Shown one piece after another: positions 20,284 to 30,936 of a stretch of 64,000 bases of DNA. The stretch is taken from positions 186,001-250,000 of the forward strand of contig JAKJXP020000002.1 in the NCBI GenBank assembly GCA_022225965.2. The letters run 5' to 3'. Every line of letters starts with the position of its first letter. The first letter of the stretch is position 1. The notes beneath the pieces are model-generated. The model was not told where the DNA came from. It was given only the letters and a program-made list of their open reading frames with translations, and made no database searches. The translations under genes and the position numbers were made by a program. This stretch comes from Diatrype stigma (lineage: Eukaryota; Ascomycota; Sordariomycetes; Xylariales; Diatrypaceae).

Positions 20284-21896
20284 TCACAGCGTAATGCCCT
20301 CGACCTCAAAAGTCTGCACGACGTTGCTGCCGAAGGCGGACTGCAGCTTGGTGCCGCTCATGGTGGCGCCGGTGTCCTGGACGTAGCGGTCGCCGCTGGA
20401 GCCGACGGCGGTGCGCCAGCGGGCCACCTTAGTGCCGGACGCGGGGAGCCCGCTGAAGCCCGCGAGCTCGAAGTTGAGCGTCTGAGCCGAGCCTGAGTTG
20501 TAGTACGCGATGACGAGCTTCTTGTTCGCCGCGTCGTAGGCGGCGATCGTGCTACCGCTGCCGCCGTCGAGGATGCGCATGCCTTCGCGGATGTGTCGGC
20601 TGTCGCGACATTGTCAGTTCAGTACAAACCATCGGGATTCTTGAAACATGACCAGGAGGCAGGATGGCATGGGCTCAAGGGGTCAGTTTCGAACTGCTCG
20701 CTCACTCACCTGAACTGCGCAAGCACCCAATACTTCTGGCCAGGCGAACCCAGAGTCTTCGCATCGTTGTCGCCATCGATCAGGCCCCAGCCACCGCCAT
20801 CGATAGCCTGCCAGTAGACCCAGCCGGTAGGCTTGAGCCAGCGGAAGTCGAGCAGCAGGTTGCTGGCGAGGCGGCCGCCCGTGGCGTCGCTCTCGCCGTA
20901 CTCGCTATTCCACAACCTCTTGCTGTTGGAGCTGGCGACGTCGTGCAGCTTGTCGCGCGCGCCGTCGCCGTACTGGTACCCGTGCACGTTGATGCGGCCC
21001 ACGTGGCCGAGCGCCGCGCTGCCCCAGCCGTTGGCCGCCGCCAGTGCCTGGTCGTAGTAGGACTCGTCGGCCGCCGCCACGATGGTCGATGTAAGCCCGC
21101 GGTCGTCCAGCTCGCTGCGCAGGTAGTTGATCACGGTCGCCTGCGTGCTCACATCGAAGTGCGACCCTTCCTGGGTGCCGTCGGCCTTCCACCAGTCGGC
21201 CGTCGGCTCGTTGAACGGGTCGACCGACTCGAACGTGACGCCCCAGTTGTCTTTGGCGTACTTCGCGATGGTGGCCATGTAGACAGCGTGGTCCTGCAGG
21301 TTCCAGCTCTGGATGTTCTCTCCCCCGTCGCTGGCTCCCGATGGGTTGTGGTTCGCGCACATCCACCACATGGGCGAGTTGGAAAACAGCTCCAGATGGT
21401 TGGCACCCCGGCTCTGCGCCTTGCTCAGCATCGCGCGCTGGTTTGCGTCGACTGTCCAGTCCCAGCTCGACGACGCCGGGTCGCTGCTGGCCCAGTCCAC
21501 CCAGTGCCCTTCGATCTGCCGGGAGGTCTTGATGTTCGCCGACGCCGTCATCTTGTCACCGTCGTAGGTGTTCCAGCTGCTGGCACCAGCATTGTGGCGC
21601 ACAATATTGAAGCCCAGGCCGGGCAGGCTCTGCCCGGAAAACGAGGTGGATTTGAGGGTGAAAAGGACATCGGCGAGATCATCGCGATTGCCAAAGGCCT
21701 TGGCCCACCACGCAAGTGAGATGCCCCACCCTTCCCAGATCCCCCAATTCGACTTCGCATCAATCGTTGTGGTTGTGTCTCGAGCTTGGATGCCAGCAGC
21801 AGCAGTCTTGACAACGCCGTCGGTCACCGGAGCAGCAGCCGTGAGGCCACCAAAGGCGAGGGATGCACCCAATGCTAGGCCTGAATGCACATGCAT
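20284..21896 (-). CDS. GH30 endo-beta-1,6-galactanase
   Basis: Secreted glycoside hydrolase predicted to cut beta-1,6-galactan side chains of arabinogalactan. Two exons on the minus strand, 21896-20710 and 20599-20284 (500 aa). The join restores QFSRHIREGMRIL across a 110-nt intron with GTGAGT donor and ACAG acceptor. A signal peptide occupies about residues 1-21. GWGISLAWWAKAFG is the GH30 start block. The acid/base is Glu230 in DPFNEPTADWW and the nucleophile Glu332 in WNSEYGESDA. The second exon codes the C-terminal beta-sandwich with FNFELAGF-like strands. The sequence style (GWGISLAWWA, RHNAGASSW) fits fungal subfamily 5 endo-1,6-galactanases. TATAAAT lies about 80 bp upstream. Confidence 0.9.
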
Positions 21897-22365
21897 TGCA
21901 AAGTGTTATATCAGAACGGATAGCCTATGCATATCTAGAGATTAAGATCCGTAGCCAGGAAAGGGCTGCAAACGCTCATTTATATTCGAGTCCATTTTAG
22001 AGCGCATAACAGGATCGTGGTCTCAGCCCGGGGAGTTCTGCGCCGAATTCAGGTTATAACTGAAGCCATTATATAGGGTCTATATCAACAGCAATACCAA
22101 ACGACTTAGTCATTCTATACCGTATTATATGTCGGTATAAGAATACGAGGGAGACAAGTCGAGCTATTCGTGGAATTGTGAAAGCCGTGATCGATAAGTT
22201 GGCACAAGTGGGGCGTTCCCCGTGGGGTAGGGGCCCGACATACCGACGACCGCATGAATAGCGGCGATCGACTCCGAAGCTCCCCGTTTAGGCTAGCTAC
22301 AGCTGGTTGTCCGTCTCGGTCGGGGATGTTCATTGGATCGCCAGACGACGTGAGGCCGGAGCCTT
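21897..22365. other. Intergenic upstream of GH30
   Basis: Promoter region of the minus-strand GH30 gene; a TATA-like element is listed separately. The distal part is the 3' flank of the gene at 22366. No other structure seen. Confidence 0.4.
21978..21984 (-). promoter_or_regulatory. TATA-like box upstream of the GH30 gene
   Basis: TATAAAT on the minus strand about 82 bp before the start codon at 21896. Assigned by motif and position only. Confidence 0.4.
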
Positions 22366-23058
22366 TTACGATTGTACATATCTAGCCCGAAATGCGAAGC
22401 ACCGCAGGACGCACAGATAGAAGTTCACCTTGTTCTCGAACGACATGTCGCGAGTCTGCCACCTCGAGTTCTTAGCTCGCAGGCGCGACTTCTCCGTCAG
22501 GAGGATGAAGCGCGTCAGGTGGTCGGACTCCTCCCAGCCGGCCTTGTTGGGCTTGCCCCGCGACCAGCGGTACTCGGCCTCGTCGCCGTGCTCGATGTAC
22601 TGCAGGTTCCAGAAGAGGGAGTCGGACGTGTAGCCGGGCTTCTCGCAGCGGTCCCGGCGGTTGTCGTTGAAGAACTCCTGCGCCAGCTTCTGGATCACGG
22701 GCGACGACATGAAGACGGTCAGGGTCGTCGTCTCGGCGCCGATCTCCCGCGCGACGCTGTGGATGAAGTTCCCCACCTCGTCGACGACGCCGTCGGAGGT
22801 CGCGCGAGGGGCTGCGCTCGGTCGCTTGGGGCCGGATAGTCTCCCGAGGGATGCGATTCTTGATGGTGTTTTCTGCGACGTGGGTGTCTGCGGCGGGCTT
22901 ACAGCCTCCTTGACAGATTTGGCTGATGTTGACGAACTGCGAAGGGGTAGTAGCTCGGTATTGAGCTTCGCGATCCGGGTTGCGATGCTGTCGACGATCT
23001 CCCAGGCATTCCGAATGTCCTCCATCTTGGTGGCGTCTGTCTGCGTGTATGTCTGCAT
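22366..23058 (-). CDS. Unknown protein related to the C-terminal module of the 15097-16533 gene
   Basis: 230 residues from the ATG at 23058 (MQTYTQTDATKMEDIRNAWE). The frame is open further upstream to an ATG at 23193, but that extension is basic and low complexity and looks untranslated. Helical N-terminus (EIVDSIATRIAKLNTELLPL), a Ser/Lys-rich linker, then the module ESDHLTRFILLTEKSRLRA with SRWQTRDMSFENKVNFYLCV. This is similar in spacing to DHIARFVLLCEHARV and RREWATERF with LDLYEGL in the protein at 15097-16533. The two genes sit 6 kb apart on the same strand around the 2EXR and GH30 genes. No known function. Confidence 0.65.
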   Translation of the reverse strand: MQTYTQTDATKMEDIRNAWEIVDSIATRIAKLNTELLPLRSSSTSAKSVKEAVSPPQTPTSQKTPSRIASLGRLSGPKRPSAAPRATSDGVVDEVGNFIHSVAREIGAETTTLTVFMSSPVIQKLAQEFFNDNRRDRCEKPGYTSDSLFWNLQYIEHGDEAEYRWSRGKPNKAGWEESDHLTRFILLTEKSRLRAKNSRWQTRDMSFENKVNFYLCVLRCFAFRARYVQS

Positions 23059-26000
23059 GTTGGCGGTGGCTACCGAGTTGGCGGGTTGGGTAGGTAATGA
23101 TGGATATTGATTATTGCGGAGACGGCGACGACTGTGTGTATTAGGTTGGTAGGTGCCTACTTGGTATCTAGGTATTAGATGTACATGTATCATGGATGCT
23201 TAGCTGTATCGGGTCGTACTTGACAGGTATGAAGCTGGAGGTGGTGCAGGTTCAACTTTGTACAATCAGGTGATTCCGTTTGATGCTAAAAACAGATTCC
23301 TGAGGCATGTACCGTTGGGTTGGTACGCGGGTATGTAGATGTATGTATCTTCGAACCTTCCCACTCAGAAAAAGAAAAGGCATCAAACAGAAGTCGATTT
23401 AGAGTTCCCGGTTGGTCAGAGGGACACGCACTTTTATCATAAACTTCCAAGTTGTTTGTAGCCATGTTTGTATGGTGTCAGGCAGGTACGCAGTGTTTGC
23501 ATGTATTTACTTTCTTTTCTGATTCATTCTACAACCGTCTTCTGAGCACTACAAAGTGTCTCGCTGCCTATGATAATGCATGCACATGTCTCTATAGGCT
23601 TCGTATATGCCAATTGTATTCTATCACATCGTACGCTTGGTAAACAGGACAAGTTTGTCATATTTCATGCAGGATCCCTTTGTCCTCAGCTTGCAATTCA
23701 CTGGGTACAGTGGCAGCTATCTGTAAAAGCACAATTAACGTTTCAGACTATAAGAAACAGCAGAAGCACGGATGCAAACATCTCTCAATTTAGGTTTCAA
23801 GGAATTAGCATTTGGAGTTGAAGGTATCGTATGGTGTAACACCATAAGGTCGGCTGATGATAGCATATCCACTGCAGCAATACTGAATGACACATCATCG
23901 AACACACGAAACAAACCTAATATCTCAGAAGTGCCACGCCGTATCTTTCAGATATGAAGTTACAGACGAGTTTACATGGCGCTATAAGCATGTTGAATGG
24001 GACGTGGACGTGAACAACAGGACATAATAGGGGTATTTATGATCAATATATTACCAGTTCAAAGTACATGATAGAGGAAACAATCGCTATCAATTATACG
24101 ACTGTCTGAACTCCTCGGTATAATTACCTTAGTAGCAGAGTGCAACCAATGCTACTAGTAATTAGCAAATACAGTTCAGCATGATTGAGCCAAGGTGCTC
24201 TAGCTAGTAGCCCCTATCCATATGAGATGACACAGTTAGCTTTGAACGCAGATTCTTGCTGTTCCATAGGGCAGCGACATAGACCTTAAGGAGCGGATAT
24301 CCTACAGAGTACCAGGCCAGTTGTGCCTTCACTTTTGCCCTAAATTATGAATGAAGTCCCCGCTATCGTATAAGTGCCGTCTATACGCACAGCGGGTATA
24401 AGAACGGGTAAGCGGAGGGGCTTTGAAAGGAATGGTAAGTATCTGCATCGTTTTACGTATCAGTTGTAGTGCGAGGTCGTATCCTGACCTGTCGACTGGA
24501 GGTGTAACGTTCATGTCCAACGTGGTTTGTGCTTTAGTTCTACTTTCCGATGCACCCCAGAATGCGTATCCTTACTATATACATCGATGTGTTTCTATAA
24601 TGGGAGATCTACAACCAATCTACACAACTAGGGCATTTCGTGCATAATCTACATTCCGACCTCAGGGATGGTGGCAGAAATTGCTTTACACGTTAAGCTT
24701 TCTTAGGTAGGCTATTATCCTCCTAGATCATGGAGAAGCATCGTGACTTCCTCCACTGTTTTCGATCATCGGGGCAGCTTATTGCATGGAGATGGTTCAT
24801 TCCTATATTTGGTAATAGTTCTAGTAGATCTTCCGGCGCCATGTCGACCCCGAAGACGGCTTCTTAGATATATACTGCGTGTAGATAAGCCTGGTTCTAA
24901 ACTCTTAGATCATCCGTCCTCGTTTGTCGATATTCTTAGTAGCTACTAACCACATACATGGGCAGCATGATAATCATGGAAAGGCTCGAGATCTCACATG
25001 ATCTAGCCGAACATGCAACACACGTAGAAAGACTCAATTCAGGTCGTTGCTCTTCAACTCGTCGGGGGCTCTCAGGCTAGTTATACGGGTTTGATTTCGT
25101 TATATTAGCCTACTACAGCTCGTCGGCCTTACCAACCGATTCAGGCAGCTGAGAAGGCCCCGTTTCAGGTTGGATACCCCCACCTCGGTCCGACTGCGCC
25201 AACCAACCCGCGTAGGCGAACCGGCTAGCTCCGGCAGTGGCGATCTTCCCCAATAATGGGTAATGGGCAACTACCTATTTACGCATAAGCCACGCCTTGT
25301 CCAGGTGCTCTCAATTACTACATCTTATGTTAGATGCGTAACTTCTTCTCGAAGCGAATCTGACAAACTGACAGGCAGTTAAGTGCTGGGTTAAATGGCA
25401 CCTGCAGAGCGGCCGCCGAATACCAGGGAGCCAGGGCTAGAGATCCTTCTTAACGAAAAACAGAAAAACAGAAAAACCTGGGTACCTACGGAAATATTGG
25501 TAGCTGTTGTAATTGGCCTGTGTGACACGGGTACCTGGCGCCTGCATGTGGCTCGCCAGCTCGGGGCTTGCGTGCATGATGCCCCCAACCTTGAAGATGC
25601 CGTACGACAATACTACCTAGGTAGGTACTGCAGGTGCGCACAGGGGAGGAAAGCCATGCCAAGCCCTTTCCCAGATCTTGGTTGCCGATCGGCAGCCCTG
25701 CCTTCTTTTTCCTCCCCAGGGCTGCCAGGTCCGATGCGATGCGACTGTGCCACCGGCAACGATAAGTTACAGTGCCCAGGTGAGTTCCAGCTATAGGTAG
25801 CCTGCCACCTGCAGACACACCTTCTGGGTAGCATGCAACCAATTGCTTTCTGTCCATGCAGGCTGCCAATGCTGCCATGTTAGCCAACATGACCTCGGGA
25901 TGCCTAAACCTGCCTGCCCGACTTGACAATATGACGATACTCTAGATCGTATATTCTGGATGGAATGAAGGAATTTATACCCACCTGATCAGTTGCCGCG

Positions 26001-27569
26001 CACTGCCACATCTGCGCACATGGCTCAAACTGAAGACCGACCGACCGATGACGTCGTCATCTTCGAGTGAAGTTGGTCCTTATCAAGTAGTAATCGGTTC
26101 GAGGCAGGCAATTGCAGGTGTTTGTTAGTCCTTTTGAAACAGAGAGTCTCGACCAACTAACTCCTTCGAGGTTTCATGGCGGCCATCTGTGCGTTCATCT
26201 GAACAAACAAGAACATTCCTACCTGGGTAACGTGTTGGGAATTACCCTGCTCACCTCCAGGTGACTTTACTATTAATATGTTCGTTCCAGGGATAACCCG
26301 CGCTCCGCTGATGCAGCGGGGATCTAGATACTCAGCCGTAAAGAAATCCCCGGTCATGAAGAACCGGAAGAAACTGAGTGCATACCTAACGCAACAATGA
26401 TAGCCGCAGTAGTCGTGACGGCGGCAGCGGTTGCCGAGGACGGCGAAACCGGCTACCTAGGACAGTTGACTACTTACCTAGGTAGGCATTCAACTAACCA
26501 ACATACCCGACTATTGCTGAGAGGATTCGATAGATAAGTTGGTCGCTCACAGTAATAGTACTACGCTGGCTTACATCGTATGCATCGTATGTATGTGTTT
26601 GTCCGAGAGGGGATGTTGCGATCACATCCGGCTGTCGCGCTCCTAACATCGTTGGCAATGCGGGCGAAAATCACGTTGTCCACATGCATCTGCAATCTGG
26701 TCGCTGTCACTGCTCCTTCCCGAACATCATCGAATCATCGCAGATCCGAATGCGCGGCCTCGAGGGCCCTGATGGTCCCAGGCGGTAAAAATGTGGGCGG
26801 CGGGTCCCCGGTTTTTATAGGACAGACAGCCCGGCAGCACGCACGCCAGGCGGTACGTACTGCCTTTAACACACCAACAACACACACAAAGAGCCTCCCT
26901 CACCATGCGCTCAGAATGGGTGCGGCGTTGCGGCGGTCTGGTCCCTCATTGGCCGTGCTGGGTAGGCAGGGGAGATTGGAGGCTGCTTTGGGGAAGGTGA
27001 AGCCATCCAGGAACACGCGTATCATTGGTTGAGGCCTGGCTGACAGATCCGCAATAGGAAGGTGAGCCTCAAAGTACATCGCCCTTCTGTTCTGCAGGTG
27101 TTTCAACTCGGAATGTGACTGAGTATGGGGGAGGGGGGGTTGAGAGCTCGCAACGTTTCGTTCGCTGTGTCGATCACTCTTGGGATGAACTGCTCCGTTC
27201 GTTTCGTTTCGTTTAGCGATTTGCTCTCCGCGGTAGGTACAACATGAGATGTAAGCATGGCTTTCATGTTTTTTTATATATACTCGTGGCTCGCTCCCAG
27301 TGGAGGAGTTGGTTCTGTTCTATCTCATCGGTAGATATTCTTCATTTCTCGGGGTACAGGAGCGACGACATCAGGGTTCTGTTTCTTCAGAGCTGCCATT
27401 CCTTTTTGCTGTATTCACAGCTTGCCATTCCTTCTACCAGAGGTGTTCAGTTAAGTCATAACTACAGTCACCTTCTACAGTTATACACATACATTCATTA
27501 GCTTTGAAGTCGTTAGCAACACATCGCCCATATCGAAAGGAAAGGATAACGAAAAAGCACGATTCGAAA
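23059..27569. other. 4.5 kb gene-poor region
   Basis: Only short ORFs without recognisable content and without convincing splice structure. Two copies of the dispersed palindrome-like motif CCTAGGTAGG occur at 25616-25625 and 26477-26486. From about 27130 the sequence becomes promoter-like for the GH64 gene, with T-rich stretches and TATATATA at about 27274. No tRNA or terminal inverted repeats were recognised. Confidence 0.45.
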
Positions 27570-28955
27570 ATGCGAGGATTCTACAGCGTAGCGGTGGCCG
27601 CGGCCACGACGCTCATTAGCCAGACGTTGGCCGTGCCCATCGTCGTGAAGCCCGGGGACGTCGGGGACATCGTCATCACCAAGGAGAACACCATCAACGG
27701 CACCCACGTGCCGAGCTCCACAGACCAGAAGGTCGCGGCGGACGGGACGCCCCTGACCATCTCCCTCTCCAACAACTACGGCGGGGAGCTGTACGCCTAC
27801 GTGACGGCTCAGGACCCCAGCGGCGCCATCGTGATGCTCTCGACGAGCGGCGACTGGTACTACCCGGACCCGGCGGGCAGCGCGGAGCCGATCACGATCG
27901 ACGCGGACGTGGCCATACCCCTTAACGGGCAGGGCCAGAAGACGGACCTGACGGTACCGGACTACGTGACGTCGGGCCGGGTGTGGGTAGCGGAGGGCAA
28001 GCTGACCTTCTACACGGTGGCGGACGGCAACGGCCTCCCGCAGCTCGTCGAGCCGTCGGCGGCCAACTCGGCCGACGCCTCGGCCAACATCAACTGGGGC
28101 TTCATCGAGCTGACCAACACGGCGGACGCGGGCATCTGGGCCAACATCTCCTTCGTGGACTTCGTCGGCCTGATCCTCGGCATGACCCTGACGCTCGGCA
28201 GCGGCGATGTGCAGACGGTCGAGGGTCTGTCGGCCGACGCCGTCACCAGCATCTGCGACGAGCTGGCGACGCAGGCGGCGGCCGACGGCCAGCCGTGGGA
28301 CCAGATGTGCGTCAAGAACGCGGACGGCACGCCCCTGCGCATCATGGCGCCCAACCAGTACGTGGCGGCCAACCCGGGCGCGCAGGACGGCTACTACGAC
28401 GACTACATCGAGCAGGTGTGGACCAAGTACGCTGGCGCGGACCTGACCATCAACACGCAGGGGGCGGCGGGCGAGGTCAAGTGCCGCGTGTCGGGCGACG
28501 AGCTGGCCTGCGACGGCGACAACCGCGGCTACCCCAAGCCGACCGTGCTCGACATCTGGGGCTGCAACTCGGGGCCCTTCGCCATCCTGGACGGCGACAA
28601 CGACGTCCACAAGGCCGTCGTGCCCCGCCTCTGCGCCGCCTTCCACCGCACCACCCTGCTCGTCGACGGCGGCGACGTCCAGCCCGGCGTCGCGAGCGAC
28701 GCCTACTACGCCAGCGAGCCCACCAGCCACTACAGCCGCCTGGTCCACAAGCACGAGGTCGACGGCCGCGGCTACGCCTTCTCCTACGACGACGTCAACC
28801 CCGACAACGAGAACGCCGCCGGCGTCGTCTCCGGCCTCGACCCCAAGGTCCTCGAGGTCGTCATCGGCGGCTTCCCGTCCAACGGCACCGCCGCCGCAAC
28901 CGCTCCCTCTCGCCGTCGTGGCCAGAAGCTGACCCGGTTCTCCGCCGCCTCGTGA
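27570..28955 (+). CDS. GH64 beta-1,3-glucanase
   Basis: Secreted endo-beta-1,3-glucanase of the thaumatin-like fold, acting on beta-1,3-glucan (fungal wall or callose). Single exon, 461 aa from the ATG at 27570, which starts the signal peptide MRGFYSVAVAAATTLISQTLA. The in-frame ATG at 27504 would add 22 basic residues ahead of the signal peptide and is less likely. NWGFIELT contains Glu180 and SFVDFVGLILG contains Asp197. These match in context and spacing (17 residues) the catalytic Glu/Asp pair described for the Streptomyces matensis enzyme (16 residues). LDIWGCNSGPF and VPRLCAAFHRTTLL are further GH64 blocks. The C-terminus is short and basic. Very high GC3 leaves the antisense strand open over the whole gene. 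Confidence 0.92.
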   Translation: MRGFYSVAVAAATTLISQTLAVPIVVKPGDVGDIVITKENTINGTHVPSSTDQKVAADGTPLTISLSNNYGGELYAYVTAQDPSGAIVMLSTSGDWYYPDPAGSAEPITIDADVAIPLNGQGQKTDLTVPDYVTSGRVWVAEGKLTFYTVADGNGLPQLVEPSAANSADASANINWGFIELTNTADAGIWANISFVDFVGLILGMTLTLGSGDVQTVEGLSADAVTSICDELATQAAADGQPWDQMCVKNADGTPLRIMAPNQYVAANPGAQDGYYDDYIEQVWTKYAGADLTINTQGAAGEVKCRVSGDELACDGDNRGYPKPTVLDIWGCNSGPFAILDGDNDVHKAVVPRLCAAFHRTTLLVDGGDVQPGVASDAYYASEPTSHYSRLVHKHEVDGRGYAFSYDDVNPDNENAAGVVSGLDPKVLEVVIGGFPSNGTAAATAPSRRRGQKLTRFSAAS

Positions 28956-30262
28956 GGGGGAGACGAGAACTTTCATCTTTCTTATATGTGGGTGTGGCAG
29001 AGTAAGTAAGCCTTGGTGATGAATGACGGGATGACGGTTCGGAATTATTAGGGATTTTTCCTTTTTCTGTTATATCAGGTGAGGTTCATGCATTTAGATG
29101 GTGCTGGACCTCTGGTTAGGGAGGGAGGGGAAAACCGGGTTCGGGATGGCGGTTCACTATTTGCTTATATACCATTCGCAACTGTATATAATTTTTCACG
29201 CTTTGTACTTATTTACGCAACTTACCGCGACGCTTGGGTAACAGCCAGCAACGACAACACTCGCTTGTATATATAAATATCATGGCAATAGACCACCACA
29301 TTTGGGCATTATGCCGATCTTCCTGTGTGTGCATGTGACAGTGCCTCACCCAGCCTTGTTGTCTCTCACTCGCTTGATTGTAATAGGCGAAAACTGGTCG
29401 GGTACCCGAAACGTGTATGGGTGGGTGACCTCGGATTGTCACAAGCCTTGCAAGCTGGGCAGAGTACATGGATCTCTCGGTGTAAGTAGGAAGGATAATC
29501 GTCGTCTTTACACAGGCTTTAGCCTAGGACACACCCTTCGCCATTCCGCCCCCAAGTATTTGTGTCTAGGTGTCTGCCTTCGCGTATGACATGGTATTTA
29601 TAGTACGTCAGATTTGCCAATAATGCTAATCAGGCTGTTGCTAGAAATAAGTTACGAGTCACTAGGTGTGTCTGAAAACCCCCCAACTCACATGCTTTTC
29701 AAAGGCAGTATGGCATAGAAATGCATCTCTAAAACTTAGTTCGTGTTAAGTGATGGTAGCTAAGACTCAAAGTTGATGGCAAGAGGCATCTCAAGTCAAA
29801 TCAAAACGGAAGTGCGCGGGGCGGGAAAGAACACCCTCTGAACTCCTGGATTTGTGCTGTACGCAGAAACAAGACTGGGTTACGTAGATAGACTTCCATA
29901 GAACGCAGCTAACAGAGAAAAGCTCTTTTCACGTAAGTGATTGTACCAGCAGCCTGGACGGAAATGCATCGACTGTGCCTCAACGGCCACCTCGATATTT
30001 CCTCCATAATTCTGGTCAACGTCAACTCCCAATCCAGCACTTCCATAAAGCGTTGATCTACATTATTTGGGAACCAAAGCTGGATATCACCTTCAAACTT
30101 GATAGCATTGCCTATACTCCTAGAACAAGTAGGTATTTGGTTGGTAGCAAGAGAATATCAAAAATCGAACCACGCTAAAGACAAAAAAGAAAGGGGACGC
30201 TCGAGTAAAACCACCATGTTTCACGCCCACGTGGAAGATATACCCTTCTTATACCTGGCATC
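28956..30262. other. Intergenic after GH64
   Basis: 1.3 kb without a supported gene; short ORFs only. A stretch at about 29427 (TGGGTGGGTGACC) resembles part of the 5S rRNA internal control region but has no surrounding 5S match. Confidence 0.4.
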
Positions 30263-30936
30263 TCATTCTGTTTCCGACTCGAGACCCCTGGCCACCATGC
30301 GGGCGTAGCTAAGCGGGTTCGGGTTGGACTCGGACGAGAGGCTAGAGCTAGCAGGTTTGGGCGCCTGTGGAGTCTGTCATGAATACAGCGCTGTCTCGCA
30401 TCCCATGTTATGTATGATGGGGGACTTACCTCTAATAGAAGCGTTGGACTGTGTTCTCGACCACATCGTGAGTTCCTCTCGCAGTTAGCAATGGCATGAT
30501 GTCGGTTGGGATCATCACCACGACCGCCGCCGTTACTCTCTGCCGCCGCGTTCTGTCTAATTATCTGAAGGCAGACGTTCTGCCACTCGGCTTCGGTTCG
30601 GCGGACTCCGGAGACGAGAAATCGCTTCCCGGCCTGCTCGAAGGCTTTCACGAAGTTCTGGGAGTGGTAGATACGCTTCATGCGGCGGCGACGCGATTCA
30701 AGCAGCTTGCTGCCGCATGGGAAAGACATCGAGAAGGCTTGGGCTTCAAAGGCATGACCACAGAGGCACGTCACGGCGTATATGTCGAGGTGTTCGCTTT
30801 GTAGACGCAGCTGCTGCAGGCGGTAGTGGTTGCCTACGAACGCGCCCTTGAAGCTCTCGTAGGGTATCATGACGAAGCCATTATGGTGGGCATGAGCACC
30901 GTGATGGTAATGGTACGCGTCGTCCAAATAATACAT
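30263..30936 (-). CDS. Unknown small protein with His-rich N-terminus and Cys motif
   Basis: Two exons on the minus strand, 30936-30430 and 30364-30263 (202 aa), joined in phase across a 65-nt intron with GTAAGT donor and CCACAG acceptor. Splicing replaces a random-looking 3' extension by APKPASSSLSSESNPNPLS and YARMVARGLESETE, which looks like a genuine C-terminus. The N-terminus is His/Tyr-rich (YHYHHGAHAHHNG). The centre contains CLCGHAFEAQAFSMSFPCG (C-x-C-x14-C) and a basic helix (ESRRRRMKRIYHSQNF). The frame is open upstream to an ATG at 31047, so the start is uncertain. No family is recognised. The Cys/His content could bind metal, but that is inference. Confidence 0.55.

Noticed and set aside
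20664..21719. 351-residue ORF on the plus strand over GH30
   Set aside because: Codon-bias shadow of the minus-strand galactanase; no motif and no start context.
27513..28976. 487-residue antisense ORF over the whole GH64 gene
   Set aside because: Very high GC at third codon positions removes stops on the other strand. The product is a Val/Gly/Arg-rich string without domains, whereas the plus frame has a signal peptide and GH64 motifs.
29427..29439. 5S rRNA-like TGGGTGGGTGACC
   Set aside because: Only 13 bases match; the other internal-control blocks and flanking helices are absent.
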